Assembly: GCF_020520425.1 (NCBI RefSeq)
Contig: NC_079490.1
Span: 118,502,715-118,566,714, forward strand
Direction of reading: 5' to 3'
Origin: Spinacia oleracea
Lineage: Eukaryota; Streptophyta; Magnoliopsida; Caryophyllales; Amaranthaceae
DNA: 64,000 nucleotides
The stretch's first letter is position 1; each line of letters begins with the position of its first letter. The notes beneath the pieces were generated by a model. The model did not search any database and had not been told where the DNA came from. It saw only the letters and a list, made by a program, of their open reading frames with translations. Both the position numbers and the translations under genes were made by a program. Positions 12,059 through 21,248 of the stretch are shown piece by piece.

Positions 12059-13500
12059 ATGATGGTCAGCTTTAAAATTATCCCTCTTATGTTAGTTGTT
12101 GCAATATCATGTTTAGTTGGAATCTCAAAGAGTCAAAGCACAGTACCAGTTGTGAATGGTCTCTCATACTCATATTACTCAAGAAGTTGTCCAGATTTGG
12201 ATTTCATTATTAGAGATCATCTTTTTGATGTTTTTGAGCGAGATATAACCCAAGCTGCTGGATTGCTCCGTCTTCATTTCCATGATTGCTTCGTTAAGGT
12301 ATATTATCTAACATGGTTGAGTATTTTCCACCTATTATGATATTTCACTAGCTATATATTAAGATGCTTCATATCATTTCCCGAAAACATTAACTCCATA
12401 TATAATATTATAGGGATGTGATGGTTCTGTATTGTTGGTTGGATCATCCAGTACCCCAAGTGAAAAGGATGCACCTCCAAATTTGACGCTAAGACATGAG
12501 GCATTTAAGATTATAAATGATCTTCGTGCCCATGTACATTACCATTGTGGCCGAGTTGTGTCATGTGCTGATATCGCTACCCTTGCTGCTCGTGAGTCTG
12601 TTTATCAGGTATAATTATTTTCTACTCCCTTCGTCCCTTAATACTCGTATCGTTTTGAATGGACACGGTTGCCAATGCACAACTTTTTTTCTCTCACACA
12701 AGTTTGACCATACAATTAAACACATCTAAGGCTTAACAAGTTGTCTTAATTTGCCATGAATATGTTTTTTTTTTTTGCTAACTTTAAGTTGATGATGTCG
12801 CTTTTCTAGTTAACTATAATTATCTAATTAAGTTAACAATTTCCTATTTTGAATTTGTGTTGTGATGTTCTAGTCAGGTGGACCATTCTACCATGTTCCC
12901 TTAGGAAGAAGGGATGGCCTAAGCTTTGCTACACAAAGCGAAACCTTAGCTAATCTACCACCTCCCTTTTTCAACACTACACAACTTCTCAACGCCTTTG
13001 CTACCAAAAACTTAAACGCCACGGATCTTGTGGCCCTCTCGGGTGGCCACACCATCGGAATCAGTCATTGTACCTCCTTCACCAATAGACTTTATCCTAC
13101 TCAAGACCCTAGTATGGACCAAACCTTGGCCAACAACCTTAAGCTCACTTGCCCTACTGCAACCACTAATAGCACTACTAATTTGGACCTTCGTACCCCC
13201 AATGTTTTCGACAACAAGTATTTTGTCGACCTTATGAATCATCAAGGCTTGTTCACCTCCGATCAGACTTTATATACCGATTCAAGAACTAAGGCTATTG
13301 TCACAAGCTTTGCTACAAACCAGAACTTATTCTTTGAAAAGTTCATAGATGCAATGGTAAAAATGAGCCAGCTAAGTGTATTGACCGGGACACAAGGGGA
13401 GATTCGCACAAACTGCTCTGCAAGGAATGTCATCCGCCATGTCAATCTCAAATCTGTGGCTCAAGTGGATCATGAAAAAGAAAGATTATCACAATATTAA
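12059..13500 (+). CDS. Class III peroxidase, gene B (complete, three exons)
   Basis: Secretory plant peroxidase of 353 residues. Exons are 12059-12298, 12414-12608 and 12874-13500, with introns of 115 and 265 bp that have GT-AG ends. Residues 1-25 are a hydrophobic signal peptide, probably cut before QSTVP. The distal site RLHFHDC gives Arg71 and His75; the haem ligand is His204 in ALSGGHTIG. The conserved Cys pattern and the GCDGS calcium segment are present. After the usual end of the family (about NCSARN) there is a tail of about 24 residues, as in gene A, which might be a vacuolar sorting extension. Compared with gene A, the Asp after GCDGSVLL is Val. The start was chosen because it opens the signal peptide just after the A-rich leader; a second Met follows at once. 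It is intact, with TATA box and poly(A) signals in place. It resembles the peroxidase 12 group. Confidence 0.95.
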
Positions 13501-13526
13501 TTAAGGAGCTTCAAGCAAGTACATCG

Positions 13527-13581
13527 AATAAAATTGTAACAATATATTGTTAGTATGTTACTATGTTATGTAATGAATAAA
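13527..13581 (+). terminator. Poly(A) signal region of peroxidase B
   Basis: Two AATAAA hexamers at 13527-13532 and 13576-13581 lie 27 and 76 bases after the stop codon, in AT-rich DNA. They are the likely cleavage and polyadenylation signals. Confidence 0.55.
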
Positions 13582-13691
13582 TAATATGACCTTTGATCAT
13601 TCAATGAATTCCACGGTTCAATTCAAGGATTGTATTGGATTGAGGAATCTTTAGAGTTAGTTCTTGAGTACTTGCTTTATTTCTAAGCTTA

Positions 13692-14033
13692 TGATATGGG
13701 AGTAATTCTAGTTAAGTTTCTGTTAATAGAAAATGACCAAAATTAGTCAAGTTGTTATTCAAACTTTGGCGGCAAAGTTTGTTAGAAAATTTGTTTGTTA
13801 TTTTCCTTAAATTTAGGAGATCGTAGAGTTGGTTAGCTAGACTTGTCAGCTTATAAAACCACTCATTCATTTCATTTGGACATATAATGAAATATACGAT
13901 TTCTCTCCTACTTCTCTCTCTCTTCTTCTAAGATTCTCCCTCTCTCTTCTCTTCTGATTTCCTTCTTCTTCTTATCTCGTCTGTAAACAACTCCTATCAC
14001 CATTAGAGGTGAGCTCCAACAGCTCCCCTATCA
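13692..14033 (+). repeat. 5' LTR of the small chromovirus
   Basis: 342 bp, TG...CA ends. It matches the 3' LTR by eye over its full length, except for the microsatellite expansion in the 3' copy. A TATAAAA-like run (GCTTATAAAACC) near 13852 is the likely LTR promoter. Confidence 0.9.
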
Positions 14034-14034
14034 T

Positions 14035-14047
14035 TGGCATCAGAGTC
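14035..14047 (+). other. Primer binding site (initiator tRNA-Met type)
   Basis: TGGCATCAGAGTC starts two bases after the 5' LTR. It resembles the TGGTATCAGAGC site complementary to initiator tRNA-Met that many chromoviruses use, with two mismatches. Confidence 0.75.
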
Positions 14048-14114
14048 AATCCCTTGCTCAATCTCTTGCTGCAATTGGCACTGATTAATTCTGGCTACTA
14101 GGAGGAAAGCAACC

Positions 14115-14667
14115 ATGGATGAACAATTCAAAAATCCGGAAAAACGCCTGGAAGAACAAAGCTCCAAATTAGAGGATCATAACAAAAGGATTGATCAAAA
14201 GTTTGATGAATTGATGAAATTCATGCAAGCTTTTAAGGATTCTGCAAACATTCATGAGGAAAATTCGTTTTCCAGTCCGAGGTTTCACTCTCCAAAGCCT
14301 TTTGGTATGAAACCAAAACTATCCTTTCCTAAATTTGATGGCACTAATCCTAGATTTTGGGTAAAGAAATGCTGCAAATACTTCTACTTGTGTAAAATTC
14401 CTGTTGAACAAAGAGTAGATTTGGCTTCTCTTAACATGACTGATAAGGCAGAAGGTTGGATGATGAATTATTTGGCTGTTAGGAAAAGTGTGATAGTGGA
14501 TTGGAACGATTTTCTAGCTGATTTGTATGTTAGGTTCAGAGATAATTCTGCTCATAATGTTGTTGAAAATTTCAATAAGCTACAAAAAATTGGTGCACTT
14601 AAGGATTATATTGATGAGTTTGAAAATCTGGGATCTAATATGATGATGAACAATCATATACTACCAG
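14115..14667 (+). pseudogene. Chromovirus gag, 5' part (cut by CACTA insertion)
   Basis: The structural gag frame opens at an ATG about 70 bases after the primer site. Residues 1-50 are a charged, probably coiled-coil stretch (MDEQFKNPEKRLEEQSSK). A retrotransposon gag domain follows (LSFPKFDGTNPRFWVKKC, WNDFLADLYVRF, ENFNKLQK). The frame runs intact into the CACTA target site at 14665-14667 and resumes at 26683. The terminal codons after 14667 belong to the transposon. Confidence 0.85.
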
Positions 14668-14700
14668 CACTACTAGAATTAGCACTTATAACGTCAAGTA

Positions 14701-14850
14701 AATAACGACGGAAGTAAAATATTTGTAGTTAAAAGAGCGATAATTTAAAATGTTTAAAGAAAAGGAAGCGCGGAACATCCTGGAAATTTTAACAATTAAA
14801 AAAGACGAAATTTTAGTTCTCGTTCGTCGTTAATTGTTAAAGCAGCCAAT
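14701..14850. repeat. CACTA-1 left subterminal motifs
   Basis: Scattered AACGACG / CGTCGTTAA motifs within the first 170 bases inside the left terminus (for example TAACGACGG near 14703 and TTCGTCGTTAATTG near 14824). They are the same words as the dense array at the right end and are likely transposase binding sites. Confidence 0.55.
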
Positions 14851-14899
14851 AAAGTCCCCCTCCCGTCAAAAATAAAAAAGAAGAAAAAAAGTCCCTCAG

Positions 14900-15638
14900 A
14901 CTCTCCAAAACCTAATTGAAAACTCTCCATAGTTTTGCTTCTACAGTTCTTTATTCCTTAAATTTCATGGCGGCGAGGGTTCTCATTTCCCTGATTTCCA
15001 CCTTTCTTTGGGGCTTGAGGATTTGTCAACGGAAGATATCTAGCTGGCGGTGAGCGTTTTGGGTCAGGGTTGCACCGTAAAAGGTGGTGGCGTCGGTAGT
15101 GTTCTATGGTGGGAGAGTAGTAAAGCGACGTTAAACAACATCTTCCACCTTCTTTATCCTCCCTATCAACCAGATCTTAACTTTAATTTGAGCTCTTAAT
15201 CGTAGGTACACTCTTAATTACCTCTTGGTCTTCATGTTTTTATAATTCAGATGTTGGGTTGAGTTTAATTTGTAGCAATTTTGTCCAATTTTGTGTATAA
15301 TTTGAAAATGCAATGTACGCTAGTTGTTTGTGGAAATTATACTTCTAACTTTAGTTTTGTCCTACCACTTGTATCGAGTATTCTTATATTGAGTATTTCA
15401 TATATTTCAGAATTATTTCATATATTTCAGAATGGTAAGTGTGGTTGGTGATAGCTTTGTTCGTCGTTTAATTTGTGGCATTGGAAGTTTGATGACGAAT
15501 TTCTCTTAATTCCCGTATGTTTCTTTGACTCGATAATTGAAAATTCTAAGGTTCCATTATAATCTAAAATTTCTTTTCTTAATTGAATTGTTGAATTATC
15601 TTTGACTGAGTTGTTTGTGTGACATCTGTGTTGTGTAG
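14900..15638 (+). other. CACTA-1 interior, exon-like but unidentified
   Basis: A G/C-richer stretch at about 14965-15200 has an ATGGCGGCG start and a possible donor (GTAG|GTACAC) near 15204. The frame from that ATG soon stops. It is followed by T-rich, intron-like DNA with a 19-bp direct repeat (ATTTCATATATTTCAGAAT) near 15400-15432. It may be a captured 5' gene piece; no product is recognised. Confidence 0.3.
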
Positions 15639-15913
15639 GCTGAGAATACTGGCAGAATCGAAAGGGTATCGACTTGATGAAACAGGGTTATTTTTTGCAA
15701 CTCCAAGTTCAGGCAGCCATCGAGTAAGGATTAATAACTTGCTACCTATTTTTAAACTGTCATGTAGTTGATCATGTTTTTTCTTGTATAGCTATGAATT
15801 AAGTTGTTTTCCAGGGTTCAAGAGGAACGGCGAGTTTGCACTTTGATACAGAAAAGCAGGTGTTTGAATTCCTAGGGTTTCCCTGGCTGGCACAACATGA
15901 GAGAAACCTTTGA
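15639..15913 (+). pseudogene. Captured C-terminal fragment of DNA polymerase lambda (two exons)
   Basis: Two exons with an intact intron. Exon 15639-15723 encodes LRILAESKGYRLDETGLFF... through to GSHR. The intron 15724-15814 has GT-AG ends. Exon 15815-15913 encodes GSRGTASLHFDTEKQVFEFL, then GFPWLAQHERNL and a stop. The LAESKG, TEK.VF.FLG.PW and ERNL landmarks are those of the extreme C terminus of plant family X polymerase lambda, a gap-filling repair polymerase. Only about 60 residues remain, without the catalytic palm, so it cannot be an enzyme. The retained intron shows capture at DNA level. It lies inside CACTA-1 on the plus strand, preceded by T-rich intron-like DNA with a TAG acceptor. 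Confidence 0.85.
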
Positions 15914-15969
15914 TGTGTGTGTCTGTTGTATTGGTATTGGTGAATTATATTTTTTTTGATAATTAACAG

Positions 15970-16226
15970 GAGATAGCAACAAAGGGAGATTGCAATAACA
16001 AATCAGGCTGATTCAACACACAACACACACGAGGCTGATTCAGTTACCACACAGATACCAGTGAGATTTCTCCAGTTATTGACAGCAGTGCAAATGTTTC
16101 TTTGTTAGTCGAGGATCTTGCTCCTTTGTCTACGAGCAGGGTATTCTCTCAGATGATGAGGTCAACGAGTCAATGGACATTGAACAGGACAAGGCATCAT
16201 TTCTATTGGCTAATAGTTGGGATAAG
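15970..16226 (+). pseudogene. Exon-like captured fragment, gene unknown
   Basis: It starts after an AACAG acceptor and ends at AAG|GTATG. One frame reads ISPVIDSSANVSLLVEDLA, and after a shift another reads GILSDDEVNESMDIEQDK followed by ASFLLANSWDK up to the donor. Two in-frame stops lie in the 5' half. The acidic, Ser-rich composition looks coding-derived. I do not recognise the source gene. Confidence 0.35.
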
Positions 16227-17479
16227 GTATGTTATTCTTGTATTTATATTCTTAGGATTTCTTACTATTGTTAATTGATAGAGTGGAAGAATGGAATATC
16301 ATTTTAGGGATTTAACTAACATTATTCATTTGCTCAATTTTTCTGTAATTATTGGGAAGACTGGAGTCGCAGCAGGGAAGACATATACAATGTGAAACTG
16401 TCAATTCGGTAAAAACAAAACCTTTATAAATATTCTGCATTTAACTTTGACCAACCAAAGATTTTTTTACTTGAAATCATCAACATGTAACTCAATTCTC
16501 ATTAAAACTATTGCTCCATATGCATAATTCTTAGTGTTTTGTCTTTCAAGTTTGATTTTTCTCTCACCTAGCTCCGTCGGAGTTTTTTGTGTCTATAAGG
16601 ATGTTTTTCAGGTTTTCTTTTCAGCTTCTATTTAGTTATACCATCTCTGGACTTTTTGTTTTTCCTCTTCAATATTTAGACCTGTAGATGCATATTCATG
16701 CCCTTTACAGCTCACTAGTAATAAGCATAAGCATGCTGCTATATTTATTCCCTTAGTTGTTACTGAATGTCAGAATTAATCGAATTAATTCTGAAGTTTT
16801 AATATGGATTGGATTTAATCTAACCTCTGTAAACTGTGAGGACGGTCATTAGTACCATAAGGCCTTTCCTGATACCTGATTGAGCCACAGGAGGGTTGGC
16901 ATTTGAATATGGTGTAATAATTCTTGCACTCTGTAGACAATGCCTAGTTTTCTTTATTTATCTAATTGTTCTATGATGGTGACTTGATGGCTTCTGTGTT
17001 TTTTAAGTTATTATATCCACTGAATTCTTGTTTTTGTGTTGTGCTTGAGTATTAGGTTGGAGAGCTAGATGTCAGAAATATCTTGTAGTAGAGGCAAAAC
17101 TGATGCCACGTGCTTCTTAACATAATGTAAGTGTGTTGTTTTTAAGCTTTACTCTGCAGTGCATTTTATAAATGGGAGTGTGCTAGCTGATGGTTTTACT
17201 TTAGGGAGAGTGTTTAATCATTATTAAGGCATATAAATGTATGATTAAAATGCATCAAGTTACTGAAGCACTTTAAATTTATATAAATGTCTGTATAATA
17301 CATTGTGACTGAAATTATTCTTAATTTTGCCCACTGGTTTTCCTCGAGGCTATGAGATTTGACAGTTCGTTGTAATTAGCGTATGGTATTAATTTGGTCA
17401 TGGTTATGGTATATATGTTATAGGATGAAATTCGAAAAATAACGGAAGAAAAACCAACTCTTTCACATGTCTAGGCGAG
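16227..17479. other. CACTA-1 interior, no gene recognised
   Basis: T-rich, intron-like DNA up to the insertion point of the gag-only LTR element. Short reading frames only. Nothing convincing was found. Confidence 0.4.
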
Positions 17480-17943
17480 TGATGTCCTAAAAGAATGCCA
17501 CTTGAATGTACTATCAAAGCCCAGAAAAAAGGCCCAAAAGCTTGCCTGCGGGCCTTTCTCAACTTCACAGGGCCAAGGCCCAAACAATTAAGAGGCCCAC
17601 TTGGTCCAAACCAAGCCTCCAAAACCTTAGCAGGACACGTGTCTCGATCTTGCATAAACACCCAATCATGCAGGACCAGTTCCCAAGAAACCCTAGCACT
17701 ATAAATAGTGCAGATCCCAAGGTAAAAGGAATTCAATTCATTACCACCAACCTAAGAACTATGGTTGCTCTGCCTTCTCTCTACAAATTACTTATCTCTC
17801 TAGCTTATACTTACTTAAGCATCAGAGGGAATATTCCTGCGGGAATATTCTTGTTTTGCAGGTTGCCAGAAGTTCGTGCCAGGTCATACTTGATACCTGC
17901 GAGGAACGCATGCCACGTCAACACCGTAAAAGACCCCACAACA
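17480..17943 (+). repeat. 5' LTR of the gag-only element
   Basis: 464 bp with TG...CA ends. A CACTATAAATAG promoter box lies near 17698, and the inverted word GGGAATATTCCTGCGGGAATATTC is near 17827. It differs from the 3' LTR at only a handful of bases, which implies recent insertion. Confidence 0.92.
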
Positions 17944-17945
17944 TT

Positions 17946-17963
17946 TGGCGCCGTCTGTGGGGA
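17946..17963 (+). other. Primer binding site of the gag-only element
   Basis: TGGCGCCGTCTGTGGGGA lies two bases after the 5' LTR. It has the TGGCGCCG core common in plant Tat/Athila-type Ty3/gypsy elements. The matching tRNA is not established here. Confidence 0.6.
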
Positions 17964-17974
17964 GGTACAGTGTC

Positions 17975-20502
17975 ATGGCCGAACTACACTCTGACAGAGA
18001 GTACGCTGGTGGAGAGGAAGAGAGACGGCACATTGAAGAAGCCAATCGAATCGCAAATGCAGGGAACACACCGCGACGGATGCAGGCTGAGGTGGTTGTA
18101 GAAGAAGAACCAATAACCGAGGCGTCTCCGCCAGGCGGCCATCTAAGCCCTAGCGTCCGAGACGCCGTGTTAGATGAGAATCTAGATTTGCCAGTCTCGG
18201 TGGGCTCCCTACGCTAGATCTTAACAGGATTCCAACAGCAAATGAATCAGACCTTTCGACAACAGATGAGCACTACACTGCAAGATGAAATTCGGAAAAA
18301 TATGCTAATCTACTGCGCTGAGAGGACGGCTCCGCAGAGGCCCCTCAGTCTAGGCGTCAATCGGATAAGCAGAATGCCGCTCAGATCCAACGTTTGGAGA
18401 GCTGGAGAAGGTTCTCGTCCACAAGCAAGCAGGGGAGTCAGCCCTGTGCCTGAGCACTCGGGAAATGTCCGTGACCCCCCCACCTTCTTACCTCGAAGGG
18501 ACCCGGTCATACGACCATCGTCTAGGGGAAGCCCACCAGCCGTCTTACGGCCAGCCTCAAGGCGTCAAGAACATTATGAGGCTGAATCTGAACTATCAGA
18601 CACCGGGTCCACTCCTGTGATGGAAGATCCGCCATTTTATCCCACTACACGTGGACCGACCCAGATGACGCCCCATAGGGTAAGCATGCGCCCCCGCCTG
18701 CTATCCAACCGCCGTGAACCAACCTATCATATTCAGCAAGGGATCAACAACCTGACGTTAAGGCACATGAGTACCCCTTTCTCTGACGAGATCATGAACG
18801 CCCCGAAAGAACCCCAAGTAAAAACTCCTACAATTGAAGCTTATGACGGGACCACCGATCCCGATATGCACCTTGTCGCATACCGCCATCACATGTACAT
18901 TCAGGGAACCAATGAAGCCACTTGGTGCAAATACTTCCCAGCCACGCTCAAAGGAGTAGCGTCTAAATGGTTTGAACGGCTGCCCCCAGGATCAATTGCC
19001 TCTTTTAACGAACTACAGACTTTGTTCTCTCCGAGGTTCATGGCACACAAGAAGAAAGGAAAACCAACATGCATTTGGGACGGATCCAACAAGGGAAAGA
19101 CGAGTCCCTAAGAAGCTACGTGAAGCGTTTCAATCTAGAGGCTGGACAGATCCCAGACTTACCTGATGGCGTCTCTTTTGATATTTTTATCAGGGGATTG
19201 AAGAAGGGATCCTTCAAGTTTGACCTGGTTAAGAAGAGTGTAAGGACTATGGCCGAGGTCCTGGACGAGGCTGAAGCATTTATCCATGCAACATAAATAT
19301 GCAGCGTGTCAAAGGAAGGAAGGATTGGAGAAACAACAGACTCCTCCGGGAAGAAGGATAAAGTGGACCGAAAATCCCCACGGGTGAATGGCACATGGGC
19401 TCTCTCAAAAGAGCATGATACCAACTTTCCTGGGCACAAGAGAGAACGACCGCAAGAAAGGGAATATTTTGAGTACAACACAGATCTTCTCACCATACTA
19501 AAAGACGTGGGGACAAGGTACGACCTTGATCGACCTTTCCCCATGAAGTCTCCTGCTGAGACTCGAGATCCCAAATTATATTGCCAGTTCCATGAAGATA
19601 TAGGACATGAAACCAAGAATTGTAGAAGCTTGAAGAGGGCTTTAGATGGCCTAGCCTCCAAAGGACACCTTAAGAACTACTTACAGAAGAATGCTCATGG
19701 CTTTGGAAAAAACCAATACAAAAAGAACAAGTCACCTGCCTCGCCGACTAAGGGACAACACAGCGACGGAGGATTTGTAGCCGTCATATCTGGAGGACCG
19801 GCCGCTGGAGGACCCACCATGAGAGGACAGAAAGATTATGCTCGCCGCTTAGGACAAGTGCTGCTGTCAGCCAAAGCGCCCATGGATCCATTCCCAAAGA
19901 TAGAAATATGTGAGTCAGATGGCGGACGGATAGCCACGTCGCATGATGATCCCCTTGTGGTTAAATTCAAGATATCTAACATGAGAGTTAAACGCATACT
20001 AATAGACACGGGAAGCTCGTCCGACATAATGAGTCTAGAATGCCTCAATCGCCTAGCGCACGACCCCAAAACCAACGAAAGAATTCACTATCCCATCATT
20101 GGTTTTGGAGGGAGTATCATTCACCCTGTTGGCGTCATCACTCTGCCGGTTCGAAATGGGGATAGGAAGAATGGGCGAAAGATGGAGGTGGACTTCCTAA
20201 TTGTTAAAGACTTGACTGCATACAATATCATCTTAGGACGACCCACCCTAAACAAGATTAAGGCTGTAGTCGTCACCCATCTGATGCTTCTGAAGTTTGT
20301 GTGCGATGATGGAGTTATAGGCACCATACATGGAGATCAACAACAGGTTAGGGACTGTTACCTGACGACCCTCAACCCGTCAGCATGGAAGCAAGATTCT
20401 GCCGAAGTCATAGGAAAACGAAAGCATGAAGATGAAGCCCAAGTCGCCAAAGAAACTAGACTCGTCCAAATAGAAGCGGTCAAAATTGAAGAAAGTGGCT
20501 GA
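17975..20502 (+). pseudogene. gag-protease of the gag-only element (three breaks)
   Basis: The frame opens at ATG 17975 (MAELHSDREYAGGEEERRHI). The N-terminal third is charged and Arg/Pro-rich. A retrotransposon gag domain follows at 18830-19200 (IEAYDGTTDPDMHLVAYR, WFERLPPGSIASFNELQ). Next is a Tat-type His/Cys segment (YCQFHEDIGHETKNC) near 19580. Last is an aspartic protease with the DTGSSSDIM active site near 20005. Breaks: in-frame TAG at 18215, a frameshift near 19080, and in-frame TAA at 19294. The long frame 19306-20502 carries the protease and stops at 20502 with no RT following. This particular copy cannot make a complete Gag. Confidence 0.85.
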
Positions 20503-21248
20503 AAGTAGAACATTATTAGGGTAACTATTGTACTCAGAGCCTACAAAACGGCCTAGCTATTGCACCAGAGCCCAAAAAACGGCCTGTAAATGCCCGCCTA
20601 AGACGCGGTGAATGTAGCAAGCAATTTAGTAAATTAACACTTATCTGACGAATACAAGTCTCAGTTGAACCTTCAAAAAGGAACACTAAGGGGTGAAGAA
20701 ACTCACCAGAAAATAATCCCTAAAATAGTGGCGTCAATATCTGCTAAATAAACGATACCCAGTGCTAATAAACACGAAGGGTAAGGATGTACCCAGTGCT
20801 AATAAACACAAAGGGTTTGGATGTACCCAGTGCTAATAAACACAAAGGGTTTAGACATCCAGCATGACGCCTTTTCTTCGAAAGGTGCCCAAAAAAAAAA
20901 AAAAGACTCAAACAAGAGCAAACATTCGGACATAAGACCTCCTCCTTGGATGGCGTCTAAAAAGACTAATCGTTTGACGGCCTGAGAAGTGGCCTAGATT
21001 AGCGCCTCAAATTAGGCTGATCACCTAAAACACTGAGGTTTCCGTCCAACAACTGGACCCAAAGAAAGAATTCCCAAGAAATCAGTAACGAACTGATGGA
21101 ATTAAAATAAAATAAAGTGCACAACGACACGAATTGTTTATACATAGCGCCCAAGGCGCAAACAAATCAAATCAAATAAATGCCAAAAGGCACCAAAGTT
21201 ATTACAAACGCTCACGGCGTCATTCAAACCAACTACAAGAAGAACAGC
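20503..21248. other. Spacer between sense gag-protease and antisense gene
   Basis: No reading frame of note. It holds a 34-bp tandem repeat (20756-20857), an A-run near 20888 and short Lys/Thr-rich frames. This is where pol would sit in an autonomous element; no pol trace was recognised. Confidence 0.5.
20756..20857 (+). repeat. Three-copy 34-bp tandem repeat
   Basis: Units start at 20756, 20790 and 20824 with TACCCAGTGCTAATAAACAC, followed by a GAAGGGT/AAAGGGTTT variant. The last two units are nearly identical. It lies just after gag-protease in the gag-only element. Confidence 0.85.

Noticed and set aside
16350..16393. Kinesin-like P-loop reading TGVAAGKTYTM in CACTA-1
   Set aside because: The motif is short, the usual Gly pattern is imperfect, the surrounding frame is T-rich and non-coding in look, and a stop follows at once. 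Not enough to claim a captured kinesin.
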